Assembly (NCBI GenBank): GCA_017302835.1
Contig: JAFLCC010000003.1
Location: 62,001-126,000 of the forward strand
DNA: 64,000 nt
From: Deltaproteobacteria bacterium
Lineage (GTDB): Bacteria; Bdellovibrionota; Bdellovibrionia; Bdellovibrionales; Bdellovibrionaceae
Direction of reading: 5' to 3'
Part shown: positions 45,141 through 54,165 of the stretch, piece after piece
Position numbering within the stretch: the first letter of the stretch is position 1
How the letters are laid out: every line of letters starts with the position of its first letter
Program-made: the position numbers and the translations under genes
Notes under the pieces: generated by a model
Seen by the model: the letters and a program-made list of their open reading frames with translations, nothing else
What the model was told of the DNA's origin: nothing
Databases searched by the model: none

Positions 45141-46169
45141 ATGAGGAATGCAACTATTGTTGGAACAGGAATGTATGCTCCCGATCGAGTTATTAAAAAT
45201 GAATATTTCAACGATCTTTATAAGAAAGATATAGATACCTTTTTAAGGACTCAGCGAAACATAACGGAGCGCCGGTGGATGGAGACGTCGCAACGAACAA
45301 GTGATTTGATTTTACCTGCAGCTGAAGAAGCAATGAAAAATGCGGGGATCACAGCTAAGGATTTAGATTTTATCATTGTTGCTACGGATACCCCCGATTA
45401 TTTATCCCCTTCAACAGCATCAGTCGTTTCGTTCCGGTTGGGAGCCGTGAATGCAGGTACTTTTGATTTGAATTCGGCCTGTGCTGGTTTCGTCACTGCC
45501 TTGGATGTGGGAAATAAATTTATTAAATCGGATACTCAATTTAAAAATATCTTAGTTGTCGGCGCCTATGCCATGAGTAAATGGCTCAACTTTGATGATT
45601 ATAAAATCGCTTCTTTATTTGCTGATGGAGCTGGGGCTGCGGTTCTCAGAGCGACAGAGAATAGCATGCCTGAGGGGCCAGGGTCGGAAAAAGCAAGTGG
45701 ATTTTTAACTTCTGTTTTTCTTACCCAGGGACAATACCATGATTATATGGGACTCTACGCTGGTGGAAGTTATAAGCCCGTGTCCCATGAGGTTATCGAA
45801 AATAAGGAACACTTATTGGCATTTCCAAAACGAATTCCACCAGAGACCAATGGCATTTATTGGCCAAAATTAACGCATTTAATTTTAGATAAAATAGGTA
45901 AAAAACCAACGGACGTAAATCATTTTTTTATCACTCAGTTTAATGTGCAAAGTATTTACGAAACGTTAGATAAGCTGAATTTGCCCCACGAGAAAGCTCA
46001 TTATATTATGGATAAATATGGTTATACAGGTAGTGCTTCTGTAGGAATGTGTTTAGCTGATGCCGTCAGAAAACATAAGTTGAAGAAAAAGGATCTCGTG
46101 ATCATGCTTGGCTCAGGTGGCGGGATGTCCATGGCAGCTTTGGCTATGGAATGGGGATATGATACTTAA
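45141..46169 (+). CDS. 3-oxoacyl-ACP synthase III-like protein with altered active site
   Basis: 342 residues of thiolase fold similar to FabH. The nucleophile Cys is present in DLNSACAGFVTALDVG. The usual His (HQAN motif) is replaced: the aligned segment reads HFFITQFNVQSI, with Thr where His should be. The usual Asn of GNTSAAS is also replaced (GYTGSASVG). The carboxy end LGSGGGMSMAALAMEW is family-typical. Loss of His and Asn argues against normal decarboxylative condensation; acyl transfer or another thioester reaction is possible. Eleven bases before an acyl-CoA ligase gene. Confidence 0.85.
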   Translation: MRNATIVGTGMYAPDRVIKNEYFNDLYKKDIDTFLRTQRNITERRWMETSQRTSDLILPAAEEAMKNAGITAKDLDFIIVATDTPDYLSPSTASVVSFRLGAVNAGTFDLNSACAGFVTALDVGNKFIKSDTQFKNILVVGAYAMSKWLNFDDYKIASLFADGAGAAVLRATENSMPEGPGSEKASGFLTSVFLTQGQYHDYMGLYAGGSYKPVSHEVIENKEHLLAFPKRIPPETNGIYWPKLTHLILDKIGKKPTDVNHFFITQFNVQSIYETLDKLNLPHEKAHYIMDKYGYTGSASVGMCLADAVRKHKLKKKDLVIMLGSGGGMSMAALAMEWGYDT

Positions 46170-46180
46170 GGGGGCAGTTT

Positions 46181-47755
46181 ATGAAAATGGAATTGGACTG
46201 GTTAAAAAAATGGAGTCAATATGCGCCTCACTCTGTGGCGATTAAAGATGGCGAAACAGGCAGGGAATATACCTACAAAAATGCCTATGAGCTCTCGATG
46301 CGTGGGGCTCATGTTTTAGAAAAAAAATATCAAATTCAGAGAAATGATCGGGTGGCCATTTTATCTACGAATGAGGTCGAGTATTATTTTTTATTTTTTG
46401 CCCTGCAACGGCTGGGGGCCATCATGGTGCCAGTCAATTTTAGATTAACTCAACGAGAAGTCGAACATATCGTTACAGATTGTTCTCCTAAACTCGTGAT
46501 CTATCAAGAGGCCTATGAAGCGGCAGTAAAAAATCTTCCGACGAAGACTTCTTCGGGAGACTTGCAAACTTGTACATTATCAGCAATTTCCAGGGAGCTA
46601 GGATCTCTGGAGGCGAACTCTTCGGGTTATATGGAAGGTGTTCCTAAGAAAGAATTTGTTTCTGATCCGGAAGATGCCGCCATGATATTGTACACCTCGG
46701 GAACGACAGGAGCGCCCAAGGGAGCCTTGATTTCTTTCAAAATGTTATTTTGGAACTCCATAAACACAAGCCTTCGGTTAAATATTTCACAAAAAGATTG
46801 TACGATTATATTTCTTCCTTTTTTTCATACCGGTGGTTGGAATGTGCTCACGAACCCCTTTGTTCATCGAGGTGCTAAAATTGTGCTCTTGAAGAAGTTC
46901 GATGCGGATCAGATTTTAAATTTAGCGGCCAAAGAAAAAGCCACTATTTTATTTGGAGTTCCCACAACTATGGACATGATGGCAAGATCTGCCGCATTTA
47001 AAGATACGGATCTTTCAAATCTTCGCTATGCTATCGTCGGTGGAGAACCCATGCCCATTGACTTGATTCATACCTGGCATCGCAAAGGAATCCCGATAAG
47101 ACAAGGTTATGGTCTAACAGAATTTGGTCCTAATGTATTTTCTTTAAATGAAGAAGATGCCATTCGAAAAATTGGTTCTATTGGTTTTACCAATTTTTAT
47201 ACCGAAGCCAAGGTTGTGGATGGTGACGGCAAAGAACTTGGTCCCAATGAAATTGGTGAGTTAGTCCTGCAAGGACCCATGTGCATGAATGGATATTGGA
47301 AAAATGAAAAGGCAACTAAAGAGACCCTCAAAGAGGGTTGGCTCTATACAGGGGATTTAGTTAAAAAAGATGAGGAAGGGTATTACTATGTTGTCGGCAG
47401 AAAAAAAGACATGTACAAATCTGGCGGCGAAAATGTCTACCCTACCGAAATAGAACAGGTCTTGCGCCATTACGAAGGCATCAAGGAAGTCGCCGTCCTT
47501 GGAGTTCCAGATACCAAATGGGGAGAAGTCGGCAAGGCTTTTATAGTTAAAGAAGCTTCATCTAAAGAATCAGAAGCCAAAGAGGTTTCTTCTCTAGATG
47601 AAGCGAAGTTATATTCTTATTGCTTACAAAACCTCGCCAAATTTAAAATTCCAAAGCACTTTGTATTTGTCGATGAGCTCCCCAAGGGAGAGTCAGGCAA
47701 GATCCTGAAGCGAAAAATTCTGGAGCTGTACCCTCATAAGGAGACCTCTTTATAG
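46181..47755 (+). CDS. Long-chain fatty acid-CoA ligase-like AMP-forming enzyme
   Basis: Activates a carboxylic acid through an acyl-adenylate. 524 residues with MILYTSGTTGAPKGALISF (phosphate loop), FFHTGGWNVLTNPF, GYGLTEFGPNVFSL, YTGDLVKKDEEGYYYVVGRK and the hinge RKKDMYKSGGENVYPTEIE; catalytic Lys in LPKGESGKILKRKI. Acid chain length cannot be read off. Start has GGGGGCAG six bases upstream. Paired with the KASIII-like gene, it may supply that protein's acyl-CoA. Confidence 0.9.
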   Translation: MKMELDWLKKWSQYAPHSVAIKDGETGREYTYKNAYELSMRGAHVLEKKYQIQRNDRVAILSTNEVEYYFLFFALQRLGAIMVPVNFRLTQREVEHIVTDCSPKLVIYQEAYEAAVKNLPTKTSSGDLQTCTLSAISRELGSLEANSSGYMEGVPKKEFVSDPEDAAMILYTSGTTGAPKGALISFKMLFWNSINTSLRLNISQKDCTIIFLPFFHTGGWNVLTNPFVHRGAKIVLLKKFDADQILNLAAKEKATILFGVPTTMDMMARSAAFKDTDLSNLRYAIVGGEPMPIDLIHTWHRKGIPIRQGYGLTEFGPNVFSLNEEDAIRKIGSIGFTNFYTEAKVVDGDGKELGPNEIGELVLQGPMCMNGYWKNEKATKETLKEGWLYTGDLVKKDEEGYYYVVGRKKDMYKSGGENVYPTEIEQVLRHYEGIKEVAVLGVPDTKWGEVGKAFIVKEASSKESEAKEVSSLDEAKLYSYCLQNLAKFKIPKHFVFVDELPKGESGKILKRKILELYPHKETSL

Positions 47756-47774
47756 AATCTACTTTTTTTGTCAC

Positions 47775-48818
47775 TTAATTGGGATTGCAGTTTGTAAAGA
47801 AAATGTCTGCGTCTACGATAAAAAATGGTGCGAGCTTCATTCCAATAAGAGCGGGCATAAAAATTCCACCGCTATTGGTGGAAAAGCCCATCGTTATGTA
47901 AAGCATATAAAGAGCTTGACCCTCTGCCATATTGTGAGTCTGTTTTAAATAATTTTCCATGTATTTTGCTTTTTTGGCAAAAACTTGATAAAATTTAGAT
48001 TCAGAGAGACACATGTGCTCGCGGATTTCGTTACGTTTTTCAGGAGAGAGATTGCGAACCACATCTAAATACTCACTATATGGTCGATTTTCATTTATAC
48101 CTTTTGGGAATTGTGAAAAAATATCTTTATATTTAGATAGTACAGATTCTACTCGAACGGGAGTTTCATAAATACATTCAGGGGTGTTCGTCACAGTTAC
48201 GGCACTTGTTACGATACCGTTTTTCAAGATAACATTAATGAGGCAAGATTTTGTTTTGGTCATAGTTTCAGCAGTCAGCAGGAAGTGAGTTTCATCTGCT
48301 GAATTGCTGACTTGTTCAATTTTTTCCACGCTAAAATTCAATCCTTGAGTTTTTAACACTTTTGGTGATTTGGTAATCGCGATAAGATCTTTGATAGGTT
48401 TTACCTCACCCACCTTTTCCTGTTCGCAGCCCGAGATCACTTTTGTATTAGTGACTACAACTAATTTAGAAGGAGTAGAGTGAGTGTTCCAAACAGTGGC
48501 ATCTAAAACACATTTTGTAGTGCTGGTAGCGGATTTAGTTTCTAATCTGTAGTGAAATCCTTTTGAATCAATGAGAATTAAACTTAATTTTTGGACTTCG
48601 ATTTTTTCGTCACCGAAAGTGACTCCAAGAATTCGGTTGATCTCATAATTTTTGGCAATAGCGAGAGTGTTTTCATGGCCAAAGGAGGCACCAGGCTTTG
48701 GTGCACCACCACTCACTCGTTGGGCATAGGAATAAAAAGAAATAGCCAATAAAAAAAATACATTTAGAAATAGAGATATTGGTAGGGATATTGGTCTAGA
48801 AAGGTTTTTTTTAGTCAT
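47775..48818 (-). CDS. Secreted protein of unknown function, 347 aa
   Basis: I start at ATG 48818, with AAGGA seven bases upstream, so that a signal peptide follows (LPISLFLNVFFLLAISFYSYAQ). The open frame extends 31 codons further upstream without support. After the signal come beta-rich stretches with single Cys (TTKCVLDATVWNTHSTPSKL, TKSCLINVILKNGIVTSAVT), which look like two related modules, each about 85 residues, and a helical end. Divergent from a TIGR02147 regulator, which may control it. No family recognised. Confidence 0.7.
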   Translation of the reverse strand: MTKKNLSRPISLPISLFLNVFFLLAISFYSYAQRVSGGAPKPGASFGHENTLAIAKNYEINRILGVTFGDEKIEVQKLSLILIDSKGFHYRLETKSATSTTKCVLDATVWNTHSTPSKLVVVTNTKVISGCEQEKVGEVKPIKDLIAITKSPKVLKTQGLNFSVEKIEQVSNSADETHFLLTAETMTKTKSCLINVILKNGIVTSAVTVTNTPECIYETPVRVESVLSKYKDIFSQFPKGINENRPYSEYLDVVRNLSPEKRNEIREHMCLSESKFYQVFAKKAKYMENYLKQTHNMAEGQALYMLYITMGFSTNSGGIFMPALIGMKLAPFFIVDADIFFTNCNPN

Positions 48819-48964
48819 TGTGAAATCCTTGTTAAGGGTTATGTTCAAATTCGGCACCAATTTAGCCTTTCGTATTATTTTTCGCTCCTGTTTAAAAGTA
48901 AAAAAGCTCAAATAGTTTTTACTTTTGGTAAAGTATTTTTGTAAATATACGAAAAGACGATTAT

Positions 48965-49777
48965 ATGACGGTTTTTAAATTCACTGACTATAAAGATTTT
49001 GTGCTAAAAAAGTTATCTTTATTGCCCAATAAGGGGCATGGGCAATTTAGCAAGATTGCCAAAGCTTTAAACATCCATACAAGCTTGGTCAGTCAAATAT
49101 TTCAAGGGGATAAAAATCTTAGCTTTGAGCAGGCATGTGATCTGTGCAGTTTTTTTGGTTTTACCGAATTAGAATCGGATTACCTTGTGGCCTTGGTTTT
49201 AAAAGCGCGAGCCGGTTCTATCAAAGCTAGATTGAAGTGCGATCGTGATTTGGCCCAACTCAAAGAAAAATCCCAATCATTAAAAAACCGCATCAGTAAA
49301 GACATTACACTTTCAGATGCAGATAATGCGATGTTTTTTTCTCACTGGTATTACTCTGCTATAAAAATTATTGTATCTATTCCAGGAAAATCAATTCCAG
49401 AGCAAATTGCACGTGAATTCAATATCTCGTTAGTTCAAGTTAATAAAGTATTAGAATTTCTAGTTCAAGCAGGGTTACTTCATCATGATGGAAAAAAGTA
49501 TAGCCAAGGACCTTCTAAATTACATCTTGATACTGATTCACCGTTTGTAAGTCGACATCACTTAAATTGGAGAGTCAAAGCCATCGAAAAAATAGGTCAA
49601 TTCAAGGACGATGATTTCTGTTTTACGATGCCAGCGAATATTTCTTTAAAAGATGCAAAAAAAATAAGACAATCCTTAATTGAATTGGTTTCTCAATCTG
49701 TGAGTACAATTGATAATTCTAAAGTCGAGGCAATGTATTGTTTAAATATCGACTGGTTTAAAATGACTTCTGATTGA
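48965..49777 (+). CDS. TIGR02147 family protein (predicted regulator)
   Basis: 270 residues with the family pattern TDYKDFVLKKLS at the start, a helix-turn-helix (FSKIAKALNIHTSLVSQIFQ) and the middle FFSHWYYSAIKIIVSIPG, SIPEQIAREFNISLVQVNKV (second DNA-binding-like helix pair). This family is expanded in Bdellovibrio and Fibrobacter; members act presumably as transcription regulators of neighbouring secreted-protein genes. Here the divergent neighbour is a secreted 347-residue protein across 146 bases. Confidence 0.85.
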   Translation: MTVFKFTDYKDFVLKKLSLLPNKGHGQFSKIAKALNIHTSLVSQIFQGDKNLSFEQACDLCSFFGFTELESDYLVALVLKARAGSIKARLKCDRDLAQLKEKSQSLKNRISKDITLSDADNAMFFSHWYYSAIKIIVSIPGKSIPEQIAREFNISLVQVNKVLEFLVQAGLLHHDGKKYSQGPSKLHLDTDSPFVSRHHLNWRVKAIEKIGQFKDDDFCFTMPANISLKDAKKIRQSLIELVSQSVSTIDNSKVEAMYCLNIDWFKMTSD

Positions 49778-49793
49778 ATTTAATAAATCTCCC

Positions 49794-50815
49794 ATGTTAT
49801 TAAAAGAGTTCGAAGATAGTGGAAAAAAAATCTTATTATCATTGATGAAATTCAAAAATTGCCAGAGCTATTGGATGTCGTTCATTTATTGATAGAAAAA
49901 AATAAGTCTTATCGTTTTATTCTTACGGGAAGTAGTGCTAGGAAATTAAAAAAGCAGGGGCAAAATTTATTAGGTGGTCGGGCCTATCCATTATTCCTGC
50001 ATCCAATCACATCGAAAGAATTTTTATCTAGAGGAAACTCACCAACAGACAAAAGAGTAAATTTTGATTCTTTAGTTCAAATAGGTGGCCTGCCGAGTGT
50101 TCTCACAGCCAACTCTCCCCAACGGGTTCTTAAGGCCTATGTGGGAATTTATTTACAAGAAGAAATCAAAGCCGAGGGGTATGCCAGAAATCTTTCTGAT
50201 TTCTCGAAATTTTTAGAAGTAGCTGCGCTCACCAATAGTGAGCAGTTGGATTTTGCTGGCGTTGCCAGAGATGTGCAATTATCGCCCAGAACCGTGGCTG
50301 CGTATTATTCAATATTGCAAGATACCTTACTTGGATATTTATTAGAATCGTATAAAGAAACAAAATCGAGAAAAGCAGTCATGACTCCTAAGTTTTACTA
50401 CTTTGATGTGGGGGTTTGTAACTTTCTTTCGGGGCGAGAAAATCTGCCGAAGGGAACTCCCGAATATGGGAAGGCTCTGGAGCATTTTGTTTTTACTGAA
50501 CTCATTGCTTATAGGGATTATCATGAGGAGGCATTTGAAATTTTTTATTGGCGTTCGACATCGCAATTTGAGGTTGATTTTTTACTTCAATTCAAATCAA
50601 AAAAACTCATAGGAATTGAAGTCAAAGGCACCAGCCACATCGATAGCGATGATTTGAAAGGTTTTAAAGCTTTTGAGGAAGACATAAAACTCACAAAAAA
50701 AATTTTTGTATGTAATGAAAAACATCAAAGAACGATTCAAAACGAATATCAGGTGATGCCGTTGCCTTTTTTTTGCCAGCAGCTATGGGCTGGGGAAATA
50801 GTTCAGGCGACATAA
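49794..50815 (+). pseudogene. Truncated and frameshifted AAA ATPase (AAA_14/DUF4143 family)
   Basis: The first frame gives MLLKEFEDSGKK, and after a run of eight As (49823-49830) the protein continues in the -1 frame with NLIIIDEIQKLPELLDVVHL (Walker B) then FILTGSSARKLKKQG (sensor 1). The carboxy DUF4143 part is whole: LLGYLLESYKETKSRKAVMT, KFYYFDVGVCNFLSG, EIFYWRSTSQFEVDFLL and KLIGIEVKGT (nuclease-like fold). The amino-terminal roughly 60 residues with Walker A are missing, so no ATP binding is expected even if the frame were restored. Starts 17 bases after the TIGR02147 gene's stop. Confidence 0.8.
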
Positions 50816-50888
50816 TCCTCGAATAGGATTCAATTAAATTATTTTCTTTTTTCTTGCAACCTTTTACCTAGTTCTTTCAAGATGAGTT

Positions 50889-51404
50889 ATGAAGCCATTA
50901 AATTGGAACCAATTGGTCCAGGATCTTTCTCCTGCCTTATATCGTTACTTTGGTGCGAGCTTTCCTTTGAGCCTGGCAGAGGAGTGTGTGCAAGAAACGC
51001 TTATTCGGCTTGTTCAAAAGATCGACAATGGCGACTACGATGCTTCTCGAGGAAGTATACGTATGTATATGTATGGCATTGCCCACTTTGTAAAGCTCGA
51101 AACAAAGAGGAATCATTCAAATCTTTTCTTGCATGGTCATGATGGTGAGTTCGTTCATCAAGAGAATTCAGATTTACATCAGAATCTTGAACAAAAACAA
51201 AACCTGCAAGCCCTTCGGACAGCTATCCAACAGTTAAGTGAAATTCAGCAAGAAGTCTTGCACTTGTATCTTGATGAGGAGCTGACATTAGAAGCAATAG
51301 GAACCTTGTTGAATCTCCCTTCTGGGACAGTGAAAAGTCATATTTTTAGAGCAAAAGAAAACCTTAAAGAGTTACTTGCAAAATACATGGAGGAGACCAA
51401 ATGA
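50889..51404 (+). CDS. RNA polymerase sigma factor, ECF type
   Basis: 171 residues with the two sigma-70 regions: region 2 (LAEECVQETLIRLVQKIDNG, binding core and -10) and region 4 (LSEIQQEVLHLYLDEELTLE, then AIGTLLNLPSGTVKSHIFRA, helix-turn-helix for the -35). Directs RNA polymerase to a special set of promoters. The stop overlaps the ATG of the following membrane protein (ATGA), the usual sigma/anti-sigma arrangement. The signal sensed is unknown. Confidence 0.9.
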   Translation: MKPLNWNQLVQDLSPALYRYFGASFPLSLAEECVQETLIRLVQKIDNGDYDASRGSIRMYMYGIAHFVKLETKRNHSNLFLHGHDGEFVHQENSDLHQNLEQKQNLQALRTAIQQLSEIQQEVLHLYLDEELTLEAIGTLLNLPSGTVKSHIFRAKENLKELLAKYMEETK

Positions 51405-51673
51405 CAGATCGAAATTCTGAATTAGACGAAATATTACAGCCGTTAAAAACCTTGCAGCCTCGTGTTGATCAAATTCAGAGATGGAAAAATTTACGGAAAA
51501 AACCACAAAAAATAAAGCTTAATCTAAATCATGTTATGCAATTGGCCGCAGCTTGTTTTGTAGGATTCATGGTGGGGTTTTTCTTCAAAGCCCAGGAAGC
51601 AAAGGTCTCGGAAGTCTCATTAAATATTGATTCTAGTGCAACTATCGAGGTGGTTTATAACAAGAGTGAATGA
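51401..51673 (+). CDS. Small membrane protein, probable anti-sigma factor
   Basis: 90 residues: a cytoplasmic amino part (about 1-48, with LDEILQPLKTLQPRVDQIQR), one membrane helix (VMQLAAACFVGFMVGFFF) and a short periplasmic tail. Translation is coupled to the ECF sigma gene by a four-base overlap. Size and topology match a minimal anti-sigma factor, but the cytoplasmic part lacks the zinc (H-x-x-x-C-x-x-C) motif, so the call rests mainly on position. Confidence 0.7.
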   Translation: MTDRNSELDEILQPLKTLQPRVDQIQRWKNLRKKPQKIKLNLNHVMQLAAACFVGFMVGFFFKAQEAKVSEVSLNIDSSATIEVVYNKSE

Positions 51674-51721
51674 TAATAAAAGAGATAAAAAAAACGATAA
51701 ATTTCACTTCGGAGGATTTTA

Positions 51722-52588
51722 ATGAAACTAAATTTGATAGTTTTTATAGGTCTTAGGGTCTTAACTTTGAGTCACGCTGATGAATCGTCAAAATTTGGTG
51801 ACATAAGAAAGATTAATCAAACAAAATTTGTATCAGGCTTTCATTTAAAAGGAGAGGTATTTGTTCTTAATCCAACGGGTAAAAATCTTATAGCACAACT
51901 GCCTGAAGAGCGAAAATGGAAAGCCAGATCCAAGTCTAGGAAAATTGAAAGCAATTGGTCACTGAGTGCTAATGAAATCAACCCTTTTTTGCTTCATCAT
52001 GAATGGGAACTTCATGATGATAACTCCGTGACAGGACTCATTCAGCAATTTGAACAAGGCTCACCTCGCGGGAAATTGATTCGTGAGCAGAAGGTTACCT
52101 TGGAGAATTTTTCTCCCATCACCTGGGTCGCTCAAACAAGCAAAGCCTACCAGGTAGTTGTGCGTTTCACGCCAGAGATTGATAGCTTTAACGAAGCTGT
52201 GACCTTGGAACGAATTAAGATTGGTGGAGATCGAGATAGTTTTCAAGTGACAGATAATCAAGGGTACCTCTGGGCAGATGAAGTTCGTTTTGGTGGCCTT
52301 TTTGTTGGGATTAAATCCCACCGTGGTTCTTTTGTGATAAGCTTCTATCCCTTTCCTGGAGCCACAGAAATAGGAACGGCACAAGGGAAAACTATGGAGC
52401 TCAAAGGTGATGATCAGTTACAAATCAAAATTAAAAACGACACGGATATTGTTCCCGGCGATGTGACGGCAAAGGTCTATGGTATTTACTTGCCAAAACT
52501 AAAAATGTCCACCCCCAATAGCACCAGATCTTTTGGTCAGGATAAATATGAAAGTATTCCAAAAGAATTTTTAGACGCAATAAAATAG
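51722..52588 (+). CDS. Secreted protein in the ECF sigma unit
   Basis: 288 residues with a signal peptide (MKLNLIVFIGLRVLTLSHA). The rest is beta-rich (IKIGGDRDSFQVTDNQGYLW, FVISFYPFPGATEIG, LKGDDQLQIKIKNDTD), like a periplasmic or surface beta protein. A strong GGAGG is six bases before ATG, and it lies 48 bases after the small membrane protein, so probably belongs to the same unit: sigma factor, membrane partner, exported protein. No family recognised. Confidence 0.72.
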   Translation: MKLNLIVFIGLRVLTLSHADESSKFGDIRKINQTKFVSGFHLKGEVFVLNPTGKNLIAQLPEERKWKARSKSRKIESNWSLSANEINPFLLHHEWELHDDNSVTGLIQQFEQGSPRGKLIREQKVTLENFSPITWVAQTSKAYQVVVRFTPEIDSFNEAVTLERIKIGGDRDSFQVTDNQGYLWADEVRFGGLFVGIKSHRGSFVISFYPFPGATEIGTAQGKTMELKGDDQLQIKIKNDTDIVPGDVTAKVYGIYLPKLKMSTPNSTRSFGQDKYESIPKEFLDAIK

Positions 52589-52644
52589 GAAGCTCCTTCC
52601 GTTTTATCCTGACTTCGGTATTTTCAATTTGTCAGAATTGAAAT

Positions 52645-52676
52645 CAGCGAAGTTAGGAGACAGCGAAGTTAGGAGG
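52645..52676 (+). repeat. 16-bp tandem duplication
   Basis: CAGCGAAGTTAGGAGA and CAGCGAAGTTAGGAGG lie head to tail, differing at the last base, in the gap before the RHS-protein gene. It lies near the left edge of the GC-richer block. The gap 52589-52770 shows no gene. Confidence 0.6.
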
Positions 52677-52788
52677 CCTGCCAACAGCACAATTTTATCG
52701 GTGAGTTTCTCAAAACGAGACACGTAAAACGCCGATTATTTCATTCCTAAAGTAAAGTTAGCTATCTAGGTTGCCGATCAATATCCCG

Positions 52789-54165
52789 ATGATTATTCAC
52801 ATCTTTGTATTTCTATCACTTCTAAGTTTGGACTTGCGTGCTGACGTGGATTTGAAAAATGGAAACTTTTTCTATTCATGGATTGATGCCGAAATATCAT
52901 CGAAGAATTTCTTTTGGCAAATGCAACGCAGCTACAACAGCCGTGTCAATCGCGTCGGCTATTTTGGACAAGGCTGGTGTTCGCCTTTGGAAACAAAGCT
53001 CACTCGTTCGGTCGAACCTAGTAAAACTATTGAGATTCAGAACTGTGGCAGTGGTGAAATCGTTGTTTACCAACCTGACGGCTCCGAGTGGAAATCAGGC
53101 GACCAAGTCATCTCTTTTAACGACGATTTCTACATATTGAAAGTCAAGGGCATCACTCAATTACAGTTCAATAAAAATGGCAGTTTGGACGCGTTCAGGT
53201 TGCGCGATGAAAAAGCGAAACTGAAATATGAAGATGACAAATTAAATCGTATCGAAACGATTGCTGGTAATTTCTCGTTCGTGTTTGATGAATACGGAAA
53301 AGTGACAGAAATCAATTCCGGAACTGCAAACATAGCCAAATACGCTTATCAAGGACAAAATCTTACTGACGTCACCAATGCCTGGGGAAATCAATTTTCT
53401 TATCAGTACGATATATTTGGCAATATGACTCTAGCAAAATGGCCAGACAAAACATTCTTGAAATTAGGCTACGACACCGGTCACGATTGGATTACAAGTT
53501 TAACCGATCGCGACGGTTGCGTTGAAAATTACGGTTACGACTCTAAAAAAATGAGCGATGGAACGAAGGTTACCTCAACTGTCCACCGCATATGTAAAAA
53601 GAAACATTTCGACAAGAAAACAACTGAAATCGTTTTTGATAAACAAAACAAATTAAAAAACATAAAAAAATCTGTGGGTACTACTTGGAAACAAATCGAA
53701 TACACTGATTTCGGAAAGCCGAAAAAAATCAATGATAGTTTTGGCCTCGCCCAAGTGTTTGACTACGATAAAAATGGAAATTTGACCCTTAAAAAATCTG
53801 GTTCTGAAAAAACTCACTATGTTTTAAATGAAAAGAAGCAAATCACTCAAGTGAACACAGACAAAGTAAAATTAAAACTAGAATACGATGAACGGGGTCG
53901 CACAACACGAGTGATTGCTAGCTATGAGTCGACATCGAATGACCTGGCCATCTCTTATGTCGACTTTACTGAGAAATTAAAAACGCTTGAGCTGAAAGGC
54001 GCTGGGAAAATTAGCTATAGCTATGACAATGACGGCTCAGTTACTGAATCCAGCACACAGCCTACAAAAACAAATGACATTGAATTAAAAACTACTGTTA
54101 ACCGAGTCTATGGCATTTACACAACCCTAACTGATGAAACCGCCGTTTTTGGAGGTATAGACTGA
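52789..54165 (+). CDS. RHS/YD-repeat secreted protein
   Basis: 458 residues from ATG 52789 (a TTG at 52771 is an alternative; neither has a good ribosome site). Signal peptide IIHIFVFLSLLSLDLRA. Then FFWQMQRSYNSRVNRVGYFG and GWCSPLETKLTRS, as at the start of RHS proteins, and a row of YD repeats: YAYQGQNLTDVTNAWGNQFS, FSYQYDIFGNMTLAKW, FDYDKNGNLTLKK, LEYDERGRTTRVIAS and YSYDNDGSVTESS. RHS repeats form a shell around a cargo. There is no conserved core end or toxin domain; it stops short (typical RHS are above 1000), so it may work with the two genes translationally coupled behind it. Confidence 0.85.
   Translation: MIIHIFVFLSLLSLDLRADVDLKNGNFFYSWIDAEISSKNFFWQMQRSYNSRVNRVGYFGQGWCSPLETKLTRSVEPSKTIEIQNCGSGEIVVYQPDGSEWKSGDQVISFNDDFYILKVKGITQLQFNKNGSLDAFRLRDEKAKLKYEDDKLNRIETIAGNFSFVFDEYGKVTEINSGTANIAKYAYQGQNLTDVTNAWGNQFSYQYDIFGNMTLAKWPDKTFLKLGYDTGHDWITSLTDRDGCVENYGYDSKKMSDGTKVTSTVHRICKKKHFDKKTTEIVFDKQNKLKNIKKSVGTTWKQIEYTDFGKPKKINDSFGLAQVFDYDKNGNLTLKKSGSEKTHYVLNEKKQITQVNTDKVKLKLEYDERGRTTRVIASYESTSNDLAISYVDFTEKLKTLELKGAGKISYSYDNDGSVTESSTQPTKTNDIELKTTVNRVYGIYTTLTDETAVFGGID

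Noticed and set aside
44181-47755. OleABCD-type olefin cluster
   Set aside because: The KASIII-like protein lacks the OleA His and Asn, and the SDR is too short for OleD; no OleB.
50854-50880. Autoregulated ECF promoter (GCAACC ... TCTTTC)
   Set aside because: The spacing between the two elements is too short for an ECF promoter.
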